Assembly: GCA_012031955.1 (NCBI GenBank) | Contig: JAAURZ010000152.1 | Location: 1 to 6,229, forward strand | Reading direction: 5' to 3' | Length of the DNA stretch: 6,229 nucleotides | DNA from: Bacteroidia bacterium | GTDB lineage: Bacteria > Bacteroidota > Bacteroidia > Cytophagales > Cyclobacteriaceae | Part shown: positions 1 to 6,128 of the stretch, in pieces | How the letters are laid out: the number at the start of each line of letters is the position of its first letter | Position numbering within the stretch: position 1 is the first letter of the stretch | The notes under the pieces: generated by a model | What the model was told of the DNA's origin: nothing | The model's database searches: none | Seen by the model: only the letters and a program-made list of their open reading frames with translations | Position numbers and translations under genes: made by a program

Positions 1-963
1 TCGGCCAGTCGGGCGGCGGGGCAAGGTGAATACACTTTTAAATGCACCCTCGGCGAAAGGATTATTTCACAAAGCCATTATCGAAAGCGGAGGACTTTGG
101 CCTGCGCTTCAACGACCAGGAGGTGATGCAACGCGTGGCGGCATCCGTGCTGGCGGAACTTAAGCTGACTCCTTCGTCCGTCGATTCAATTCAGTCAGTG
201 CCCTTTCCCCAGCTTGCAGCAGCGGGAAAGAATGCCATTGCGAAAGTACAACAGCAACTGGTGGCGGAGGGAAAACCCGTTACTCCGCTCGTAGGACTGA
301 CATGGGGTCCGACACTCGATCACGCATTTCTCTTCCACAACCCGACCGACAGTGGTGCCACGGCCGCGCAGCCGACGTGCCTTGCTGATAGGAAGCACCA
401 AGAATTGAGTTTATGCCTTCGCGTGGATGCCGCACCTGCGCGATGCCGACGTCGACGGCGTGAAGCAACAGCTCAGGCAGCAGTACGGCGACAAGACGGA
501 TGATTACATCAAAGCCGTTAAGGCCGCTTATCCGCAAGACACACGCCCCACCGACCTCATCGATGTGGACGATCTGTTCCGGCGCAGCGCCATAGCCACC
601 GCCGACATCAAGGTGCGCGATGGCAAGGCGCCCGTGTACATGTACTTGTTTACGTGGCAGTCGCCGGTGGGAGATGGAAACTACAAGGCGCTGCACTGCA
701 TGGAGATACCGTTTGTTTTTAACAACATCGCACGGTGCGAAGAAATGACCGGCGGCGAGCCCGGCGCTTATGCGCTTGCGGAACTGGTGAGCAGGGCGTG
801 GGTAAACTTTGCGAGGCGTGGCGATCCCAACCACGACGCCATACCTCAGTGGACGCCTTACACGCCCGACAACGGCGCTACGATGCTGATCGACAGCGCA
901 TGGGAACTGCAGCACCACCATGACAAGGAATTTCTGGCAATAGCAGGAGATCGATTTTTTTGA
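1..963 (+). pseudogene. type B carboxylesterase, C-terminal part, multiply frameshifted
   Basis: Alpha/beta hydrolase of the carboxylesterase type B (para-nitrobenzyl esterase) family, which hydrolyses carboxylic esters. The 5' end lies outside the window. The nucleophile elbow GQSGGG is read from base 3 (catalytic Ser codon 9-11). KVNTLLNAPSAKGLFHKAII and ESGG follow in a second frame from about base 23. RFNDQEVMQRVAASVLAEL continues in a third frame from about 110. LLIGSTKN, expected just before the acidic triad residue, is read from 382 and runs into TGA at 406-408. From 427 the frame is clean to the TGA at 961-963 and contains ALHCMEIPFVFNN, the catalytic His region, and a normal family C-terminus (AWVNFARRGDPN). 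Family assignment is secure because the pieces follow the family order. At least four frame changes lie within about 420 bases, all near the window edge. Sequencing error at a contig end is as likely as real gene decay. Confidence 0.85.
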
Positions 964-1226
964 AAATCACGCACTTGCATTCCCGCAGCATTACAAGTTT
1001 GAGGCATCCGTGTGCATAACGACGATGACCGCTTGCTAATAATTGTTCGGTTTGCGTAAACTTTCGGAGCCTGTCTCCGTATTATTTGGAAACATCCTTT
1101 CTCGCAACCCAAAACAGTAACAATCAAGATGTGAGCCGCAGGTCTTACCGCTAAAATGTGAAGTGATCCCATCACTATTTTTCCGATTTTTAGTTTATCT
1201 TGTGCCATAAAACTGTTATTGCCGAT
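964..1226. other. intergenic region before the coiled-coil/ABC gene set
   Basis: These 263 bases lie between the esterase stop and the first gene of the central set and hold no convincing coding frame. A small perfect hairpin, CGGAG-cctgt-CTCCG, sits at 1065-1079 and is followed by an AT-rich stretch. With only a 5-bp stem and no T-run it is a poor terminator candidate. The last 40 bases before ATG 1227 are T-rich (1170-1200), as expected near a promoter, but no good match to the Bacteroidota -33/-7 elements (TTTG and TAnnTTTG at the proper distance) could be found. The promoter of the downstream set is presumably here, by position only. Confidence 0.3.
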
Positions 1227-1883
1227 ATGAAGACTTTCAAGAACCTTTTCATCAAAGATGATGAAGAGGATGACGACAAACCCGAAGCCAGCCATGGATT
1301 TCCTGTAACCGGCAGTAACCAGTCGAGGGTCGAGAGCGCGTCAGCCAGTCCTTTTTTGGAAGAGATAGTGGAAGTATATGAGAAAGGCCTCCAGAGCATT
1401 AACATGCCAGGCTACGATTTCTACGACTTCTTTCTGGCCATAAAAGCCGCGGGTGCGCAAAACGAAGCGGTGTATAAGATGGCTTTCCAAATGGGAAAGA
1501 CATTGGATCCGTCCATCACTGCCGACAAGCTGATGCAAGACGCCGAATACTACGTTAGCAAAATCAACGAGGTCTACAAAACATATTCGGAGCAGGGGAG
1601 ATCCAAATTGAACGGACTGGAAGCACAGCAGGGTGCGGATAAGCAAAAACTCAGCAACGACGTTGCACGGGTCGAGTCGGAAATTGCGCGCATGAAACAA
1701 CAGATAATGGCGATGGAGGCAACACTCACGGAGACGCGCGCCGATTTGGCCAAGGTAGACGGCGCTTACAAGCCGCAACGCGACCAGATACAGCAGAAGC
1801 TTGCCGCCAACGACCAGGCTATGCATCTGTGCGTGCAAAAACTCAACGGCATCAAAGAGAATATTGCCAAATACCTGAGGTAG
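1227..1883 (+). CDS. coiled-coil protein with acidic N-terminus, first gene of the ABC/OmpA set
   Basis: The product is 218 residues and soluble, with no signal peptide or membrane segment. I do not recognise a named family. MKTFKNLFIK is followed by an acidic patch (DDEEDDD, residues 11-17), then a Ser-rich linker to about residue 42. A compact, probably helical region (about 43-115) contains INMPGYDFYDFFLAIKAAG. A long heptad-like coiled coil rich in Gln, Lys, Glu and Ala runs from about 115 to the end. It superficially recalls PspA/IM30-type stress proteins but lacks a recognisable PspA N-terminal helix, so that link is only an analogy. ATG 1227 was preferred over an in-frame TTG at 1200 because the protein then begins with a basic, amphipathic stretch. 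No Shine-Dalgarno is seen. The gene is followed after 38 bases by a second coiled-coil gene on the same strand, which suggests that the two products pair with each other or with the ABC permease downstream. Confidence 0.8.
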   Translation: MKTFKNLFIKDDEEDDDKPEASHGFPVTGSNQSRVESASASPFLEEIVEVYEKGLQSINMPGYDFYDFFLAIKAAGAQNEAVYKMAFQMGKTLDPSITADKLMQDAEYYVSKINEVYKTYSEQGRSKLNGLEAQQGADKQKLSNDVARVESEIARMKQQIMAMEATLTETRADLAKVDGAYKPQRDQIQQKLAANDQAMHLCVQKLNGIKENIAKYLR

Positions 1884-1921
1884 GCGTACCTCTGACAAAA
1901 GTATTCAACCAATTTTATAAC

Positions 1922-2044
1922 ATGAGCAATCGTATTGAAGAGGCTCCAAAAGTGCTTGAGCTGCCCATTCTAAAGCACTTTGAGCAATCGGAAATTTCTA
2001 TCAACCCCAAAACTGGCGCAAAGAGAAAGGGCATCGCATGGTAA
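1922..2044 (+). CDS. 40-codon ORF, probable N-terminal piece of the following membrane coiled-coil protein
   Basis: MSNRIEEAPK opens a 40-residue hydrophilic reading frame that ends at TAA 2042-2044. It overlaps the next frame in ATGGTAA (ATG at 2038). Two readings are possible. In the first, this is the cytoplasmic N-terminus of the next protein, separated from it by a one-base indel at about 2038-2044. In its favour, the piece ends in a basic KRK cluster (residues 34-36) directly before the neighbour's first hydrophobic helix, the usual juxtamembrane arrangement, and it has no domain of its own. The frame at 1922 is also the one that returns after the second frameshift near 2392. In the second reading, it is a genuine small upstream gene translationally coupled to the next by the stop/start overlap. 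The first is favoured. Confidence 0.55.
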   Translation: MSNRIEEAPKVLELPILKHFEQSEISINPKTGAKRKGIAW

Positions 2045-3037
2045 TCGGCCTCATCCTGCTGGGCGTAGCCGGTTGGGGCACCTTTACTTACATACTTCCC
2101 ATCGTGTTCACCATGATCGGGCAGGTGCTTGGCGCCATCAGCGCGGCCGTGCTGGTCATCGCGTTTTTCATTTTTCTGCCTGTCATCATCAAGGGGCTGA
2201 AGAAACTCGCGAGAGCGTTTCATAAACTGCTCATCCGGTACGACCCTTTCGGGGAACTGGAAGAGCAAAAGCAGAAGATGATACAAAACCGTCAGCATTT
2301 CAAGACGGCGAAAGCAAAGATCAGGTCCATCAAAACGAATATGGAGACTGAGTCGACGAAAGCCGAAAAGGAAACCAAAGAATACCAGGAGCGCGTTGGT
2401 GCTGCTACAGGAGCGCGCCGAGAAAATGAAATCAAAGATGGGAGACATGGACCGCACCAAAGGCGAGGCCGCCAAGGAAACCGATGAGTACGTGGAGTTG
2501 CAGACTTCGCTGATGAAAACACTCTCGGAAGCCCAGCGCACCAGTCACATGCTCAACCAAAGCAACGGCCTTATTCGCAAGTATGGCACGCGCGCCCACG
2601 TGATCGGAAAACTGGACCGCAAGCTAAACATGGTTCAGACTGCGATCGACATAAAGATTGCTGACTTTGAGGTGAGTATCGACATGTTGAAAAAGGAATA
2701 CGCGTTTGCGCAGGCCGCCAAGGACGCCACCGAGCAGGCCAAGTCGGCGATGCTGTTCACCAAAGGTTGGGAACTCGATTACGCGCTCGATGTGGTCACG
2801 TCGACGGTAGCCATGGACCTTGCCGTAACACGCGAAAACCTGCTCGACATCGATTCGCTCACAAGCCAGTACTCGCTCGACAGCGATGAGTTGTACAGCA
2901 AGCTTGAAAAACTGGCCGATCAAATCAAAACGGAATCTTATGAAGTGCCCGAGGCACGCAAGTACGCCAATCCAAACTATAAACTGTCTGACTCTGACAA
3001 AACAGAGTCTCCGGGATTCGGCGATATATTTAATTAA
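2038..3037 (+). CDS. membrane-anchored coiled-coil protein, broken by a frameshift near 2392
   Basis: The frame starting at ATG 2038 encodes two adjacent hydrophobic helices (about residues 2-24 and 28-52), a basic stretch (KGLKKLARAFHKLL), then RYDPFGELEEQKQKM and the start of a long coiled coil. Near 2392-2396 this frame drifts into unlikely sequence (RRENEIKDGRHGPHQRRGR) and stops at 2485-2487. The coiled coil continues naturally one base over (LVLLQERAEKMKSKMGDMD) to the TAA at 3035-3037. One extra base in gcgcgttgg would account for this. Restored and joined to the piece at 1922, the protein would be about 371 residues: cytoplasmic head, helical hairpin in the inner membrane, then roughly 250 residues of charged helix ending in a polar tail (GFGDIFN). 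I know no named family for it. Its place between another coiled-coil gene and the binding-protein/OmpA gene suggests a scaffold or regulator of the transporter. Whether the shift is real or an error cannot be told from the sequence. Confidence 0.75.
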
Positions 3038-3069
3038 ACATCGTAACATAAAACTTAAGCCAATAAAAA

Positions 3070-4866
3070 ATGAAGTGGTCAAAACTCACCTTGTTTGCCA
3101 AATCGATTATTGTGATACTCGTTGCCGGAGCCATCGGCGTCGCGGCCTACTACCTGTCGCCAGGGTTGAGAGTGGGCGAGTCCAAGCAATTGGAAGGCCT
3201 CGAAGTTACCGACAGCGATGTAAACAACATCACGAGCAGTACCGAGCTTCCTTTGCCCAATGACGCGCCATCAACCAAAGTAGCGAACAAGCCGCTGGTG
3301 CGCATAGGCGCATACGCATGGAATGCGCAGTCCGGTATCATTGTTTCCAACGGAGGTCCGCGCACAAGCGACGGATCACTGATGGAACAGAACGGCGTCA
3401 ACCTGGAAATCATCCGGCAGGACTGGCTTTCGGAGCTTCGTAACCTTCAGCTTAAGTTTATCGAAGAGTATGACCGTGGCAACGCCTACCCGAAAGAAGG
3501 TGTCTTCGCCGTCATGATCATGGGCGATGGTGCGCCCTACTATATCAGCTCCGTGCAGCAAGCGCTCAACGACAAGTATGGAGCCAACAAATACAACCTG
3601 CAAGTGGTTGGTGCCGTGGGCCTCAGCTACGGTGAAGACAAATTGATCGGACCCCCAAGCTGGAAAATGGACCCGCAGACGATGAAGGGTGCGCTGGTGT
3701 CCGCTGTGATTGGCGACGGCGACTGGGTTACAGCCGTCAACTATGCGTCAATCAACGGTCTCAAGATCAATCCCGATCCTTCTACTTACGATGCGGAAGC
3801 CGTCAACTTCCTGCCCTCGGCGAATGACGACTACATCGAGTCTGCCAAAGAACTGATCAAATCACAAAAAGAAGGCTGGACCATTCCGCTTAAAGAAGTG
3901 AAGAATGGAAAACTTACCGGTAAGACCATCGACAAAAAAGTGGACGGCTGCGCGACCTGGACACCCGGCGACAAAATGGTGTTTGACGCGTTGTCTGGCT
4001 TTACTGATGTCGTGTCTACGAAGGAATTCAACAACCAGATGGCTACGACGATAATTGCCCTGAAGCAGTGGGCGGAAAAGAATCCCGACATTGTAACAGG
4101 TGTGCTCAAGTCGTCTTATCAGGCATCGGAACAAATGAAGCAGTTTGATAATTGGAGAAAACGCGCGTCGGAGTGCGTCGCCAAAACATACGACCTCGAA
4201 ACGCCCGACTACTGGTACGCCATGTTCAGAGGACAGAAGGGCGAAAAGAACGGCATCTCCTACAACATGGGCGGTTCGCGCGTGTTTAACTTTGCCGATG
4301 TTAACCAGTACTACGGAACCACCGACGGTGTGAACCGCTACAAAGCCGTGTACGACCAGGTGTCGCGATACCTGGTGCAGCTCAATCCTGCGGGTTTCAA
4401 CGAAAACGTGAGCCGCGTAATCCCTTACGAAGAAGCGGTAAACCTGTCTTTCGTCAACAGCATCACCGACATCGCGTCGGGCGAAGCGTATGCATCCGAC
4501 TACTCCAAGAAGGCAACCAAAGTGCTTGCGTCCGGTGAATGGCATATCACGTTCGAAGTAGGCCGCGCCGCGTTGCTGCCCGAAGCCAAAGACGTGCTCG
4601 AACAAATTTACAACCTGCTTATCCAGGCAGAAGACTCGAAGTTGGAAATCGTCGGACATACAGACAACACAGGTACGCGCGAAGGTAACTACTCGCTTTC
4701 GCTGGCGCGCGCCGAGTCGGTAAAGAGCTATTTGATTCAGAAAGGAATTCCAGGCACGCGTTTCCAGAAAATAGATGGAAAAGGACAAGACGAGCCGGCG
4801 GGCGACAACAGCACAGGAGCCGGTCGGGCGCGCAACCGTCGTGTGGTTGTAACACTGCTGAATTAA
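3070..4866 (+). CDS. inner-membrane-anchored solute-binding-like protein fused to an OmpA peptidoglycan-binding domain
   Basis: The product is 598 residues. An uncleaved-looking N-terminal anchor (about 9-28, no lipobox Cys) is followed by a Ser/Thr/Asp/Pro-rich linker (about 32-74). A region of about 400 residues beginning PLVRIGAYAWNAQSG resembles NMT1/TauT-type solute-binding proteins (for example QNGVNLEIIRQDW and VFAVMIMGDGAPYY). It carries two cysteines (about 294 and 369) that could form a disulfide in the periplasm. An OmpA C-terminal domain occupies about 489-598: GHTDNTG (529-535), LSLARA and GRARNRR (585-591). The peptidoglycan ligands correspond to Asp 532 and Arg 547, 15 residues apart as in OmpA proteins. 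The protein therefore probably links inner membrane and cell wall and presents ligand to the permease encoded next. ATG 3070 lies behind an A-rich leader (caataaaaa) 32 bases after the previous stop. The OmpA domain is certain; the binding-protein assignment rests on weak motifs plus the adjacent ABC genes. Confidence 0.88.
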   Translation: MKWSKLTLFAKSIIVILVAGAIGVAAYYLSPGLRVGESKQLEGLEVTDSDVNNITSSTELPLPNDAPSTKVANKPLVRIGAYAWNAQSGIIVSNGGPRTSDGSLMEQNGVNLEIIRQDWLSELRNLQLKFIEEYDRGNAYPKEGVFAVMIMGDGAPYYISSVQQALNDKYGANKYNLQVVGAVGLSYGEDKLIGPPSWKMDPQTMKGALVSAVIGDGDWVTAVNYASINGLKINPDPSTYDAEAVNFLPSANDDYIESAKELIKSQKEGWTIPLKEVKNGKLTGKTIDKKVDGCATWTPGDKMVFDALSGFTDVVSTKEFNNQMATTIIALKQWAEKNPDIVTGVLKSSYQASEQMKQFDNWRKRASECVAKTYDLETPDYWYAMFRGQKGEKNGISYNMGGSRVFNFADVNQYYGTTDGVNRYKAVYDQVSRYLVQLNPAGFNENVSRVIPYEEAVNLSFVNSITDIASGEAYASDYSKKATKVLASGEWHITFEVGRAALLPEAKDVLEQIYNLLIQAEDSKLEIVGHTDNTGTREGNYSLSLARAESVKSYLIQKGIPGTRFQKIDGKGQDEPAGDNSTGAGRARNRRVVVTLLN

Positions 4867-4876
4867 ACCAGTGTCG

Positions 4877-5656
4877 ATGAAGATGAAGTCGTGGGTCCGT
4901 CCGTTTGAGACGCTCGCCCCCAGGGAGAATTTGGTCATCAAACTGATCTGGCTTGTACTGGTCGTCGGGTATTGGTTCGTAGCCACGTCGGGACAAAAGA
5001 AACTATTTCCGTCGCCCGACCAGGTATGGCACGGATTTGTAGCCCTCTACAACGAAGGCCTTGTTGTGCACGTTGCCAGTTCGCTCTGGCTGTGCCTTCA
5101 AGCGACGGTCATCTCGATCATACTTTCTTTGCTCATTGCCTATGCGTACCCTGTGCCGTTGTTGAGGCCCTTGGCACGCATCATGAGCAGGCTCCGTTAT
5201 CTCCCGCTCACGGGCATCACCTTTTACCTGACTATACTTGTGACCAACGCCCGCTCTATGCAGGTGTGGGTGCTGGTTATCTTTATGAGCCTTTACTTTA
5301 TCACCTCGCTACTCGCGATTATTAAAGACATCTCGCAGGAAGAGATAGACCACGCACGCTCGCTGAAGTGTTCGCGTTGGGAAATCTTGTGGGAAGTGGT
5401 GATAAAGGGTCGCGTCGACTATGTGATCGATGTGCTCCGGCAGAATCTCGCCATCACCTGGATGATGCTGGTTACCGTGGAATCCATCCTGGTAGCTGCC
5501 GGCGGACTGGGGGTGCTTATTAAAAATAGCGACAAGTTCATGAACCATGGACGCATACTCGCGCTCCAAATTGTCATTCTGCTGGTGGGGCTTGGCATCG
5601 ACCTCACACTTACTTCGATAAGAAAAGCAATGTTCCGTTACTCACGATTTAACTGA
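4877..5656 (+). CDS. ABC transporter permease, SsuC/TauC-like (BPD_transp_1)
   Basis: Inner-membrane permease of 259 residues, close to the usual length for the nitrate/sulfonate/taurine group. Hydrophobic segments lie at about 19-37, 66-92, 112-123, 128-148, 190-212 and 226-246. FPSPDQVW after the first helix and [15 protein letters not shown] near 201-215 match the family pattern. The cytoplasmic EAA loop, which docks on the ATPase, is at about 155-178 ([20 protein letters not shown]). Aligned with the usual EAA---G pattern it has His for the first Ala and Lys 164 for the normally invariant Gly, so it is degenerate. The start could also be GTG 4871 or ATG 4883; ATG 4877 is chosen as the first ATG. 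It begins 10 bases after the binding-protein/OmpA gene and ends one base before the ATPase gene, indicating co-transcription. The substrate cannot be predicted. Confidence 0.88.
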   Translation: MKMKSWVRPFETLAPRENLVIKLIWLVLVVGYWFVATSGQKKLFPSPDQVWHGFVALYNEGLVVHVASSLWLCLQATVISIILSLLIAYAYPVPLLRPLARIMSRLRYLPLTGITFYLTILVTNARSMQVWVLVIFMSLYFITSLLAIIKDISQEEIDHARSLKCSRWEILWEVVIKGRVDYVIDVLRQNLAITWMMLVTVESILVAAGGLGVLIKNSDKFMNHGRILALQIVILLVGLGIDLTLTSIRKAMFRYSRFN

Positions 5657-5657
5657 C

Positions 5658-5729
5658 ATGAAGTACGAACAAAAGGACATTATCCTGCATGTAGAAGACC
5701 TGAGCGTTGCCTATGGCGACAAGGTGATC
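5658..5729 (+). CDS. ABC transporter ATP-binding protein, N-terminal 24 residues only
   Basis: ATG 5658 follows the permease stop by one base. [20 protein letters not shown] is a typical start of an importer ATPase: first beta strand ([12 protein letters not shown]), with the aromatic A-loop Tyr 19 that stacks on adenine. In an intact ATPase the Walker A motif would follow some 25-30 residues later. Here, after DKVI, the frame carries histidinol-dehydrogenase-like sequence instead, and no Walker A (apart from a suspicious GGKSTL at the very end), Q-loop, signature or Walker B follows. The gene is therefore truncated by a fusion join. Identification rests on this short motif plus position directly behind a permease gene. 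Confidence 0.75.
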
Positions 5730-5951
5730 GGCACCAACCACACGCTGCCCACCAAGAGGGCGGCGCGCTACACCGGCGGCCTGTGGGTTGGCAAGTTCCT
5801 CAAAACGGTGACATATCAGCATGTAAAGCCAGAAGCCAGCGCACTGATTGGCGAGTATTGTTCGCGGCTCTGCGCCATCGAGAATTTCTGGGGCCACAAG
5901 GAACAGGCCGATCTGCGCGTGCGGCGCTATGGGGGCAAGTCAACTTTATGA
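5706..5951 (+). pseudogene. HisD-like dehydrogenase C-terminal fragment (sulfopropanediol dehydrogenase HpsN type), fused in frame to the ABC ATPase start
   Basis: NAD-dependent alcohol dehydrogenase of the histidinol dehydrogenase family. [55 protein letters not shown], then [17 protein letters not shown] are C-terminal family blocks. They look closer to the HpsN branch (2,3-dihydroxypropane-1-sulfonate dehydrogenase), as far as I recall it, than to true HisD. Compared with E. coli HisD, Asp in GDKVI fits metal ligand Asp360, His in TNH fits His367 and His in WGH fits metal ligand His419. Only about the last 77 residues are present. The large N-terminal NAD and catalytic part is missing, so it cannot be active. 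The expected tail after RRYGG is replaced by KSTL and TGA (5949-5951). The family has no relation to the upstream operon, so this is foreign or misjoined sequence. Confidence 0.85.
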
Positions 5952-6021
5952 GATAGCGGGGATCGCTGAATTGCCAACGTTACGCCATCATCCGCTCTTT
6001 GCCCCGTTGTTGGCAGAAGCT

Positions 6022-6033
6022 CAGTATATACTG
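6022..6033. repeat. 12-base perfect palindrome
   Basis: CAGTATATACTG is its own reverse complement. It lies in the unexplained stretch between the HisD-like fragment and the convergent enolase-superfamily gene, directly before the inverted repeat at 6036-6107. It could be a dimeric regulator site, but no neighbouring promoter is evident and the surrounding sequence may be misjoined, so function is unassigned. Confidence 0.4.
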
Positions 6034-6035
6034 CG

Positions 6036-6107
6036 GTTGGGCATAGATGAGAAATTTTTGGCCTATTTTCAGTCGAGTCGCATATTCTCATCTATGCCAG
6101 AGCCAAC
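6036..6107. repeat. long inverted repeat (13-bp core arms plus 5-bp extension)
   Basis: The arms GCATAGATGAGAA (6041-6053) and TTCTCATCTATGC (6085-6097) are perfectly complementary. GTTGG (6036-6040) also pairs with CCAAC (6103-6107) across a 5-base bulge (cagag). The loop is 31 bases. Without the extension, a 14-bp perfect stem can be drawn (6040-6053 with 6085-6098). No T-run follows on either strand, so it is not a standard intrinsic terminator for the minus-strand gene ending at 6129. It could be a structured RNA or regulator site, remnants of a small element, or a fold-back artefact of amplification. Confidence 0.6.
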
Positions 6108-6128
6108 TATAAAGAGGGCCAAAGGCGC

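Noticed and set aside
280..921. Minus-strand open frame of 213 codons opposite the esterase
   Set aside because: The plus strand carries the esterase His region and C-terminus; the minus peptide has no family features.
1065..1079. CGGAG/CTCCG hairpin as a terminator
   Set aside because: It has only five base pairs and no T-run and lies about 100 bases after the esterase stop, which is too weak to call.
1040..1226. Bacteroidota-type promoter (TTTG at 1051-1054 with TATTATTTG at 1080-1088, or TAGTTTAT/TATCTTGT near 1191)
   Set aside because: Spacing is about 25 bases instead of 19-21 for the first pair, and the second has only partial -7 matches and no -33 partner.
3862..4986. Long open frame of 374 codons on the minus strand opposite the binding-protein/OmpA and permease genes
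   Set aside because: It lies opposite two genes with clear domain motifs, its peptide shows no recognisable domain, and it is rich in Arg, His, Cys and Val as expected of an antisense shadow.
6022..6033. LexA/SOS-box reading of CAGTATATACTG
   Set aside because: It has the outer triplets in the opposite orientation (CAG...CTG) and is too short compared with CTG-N10-CAG.
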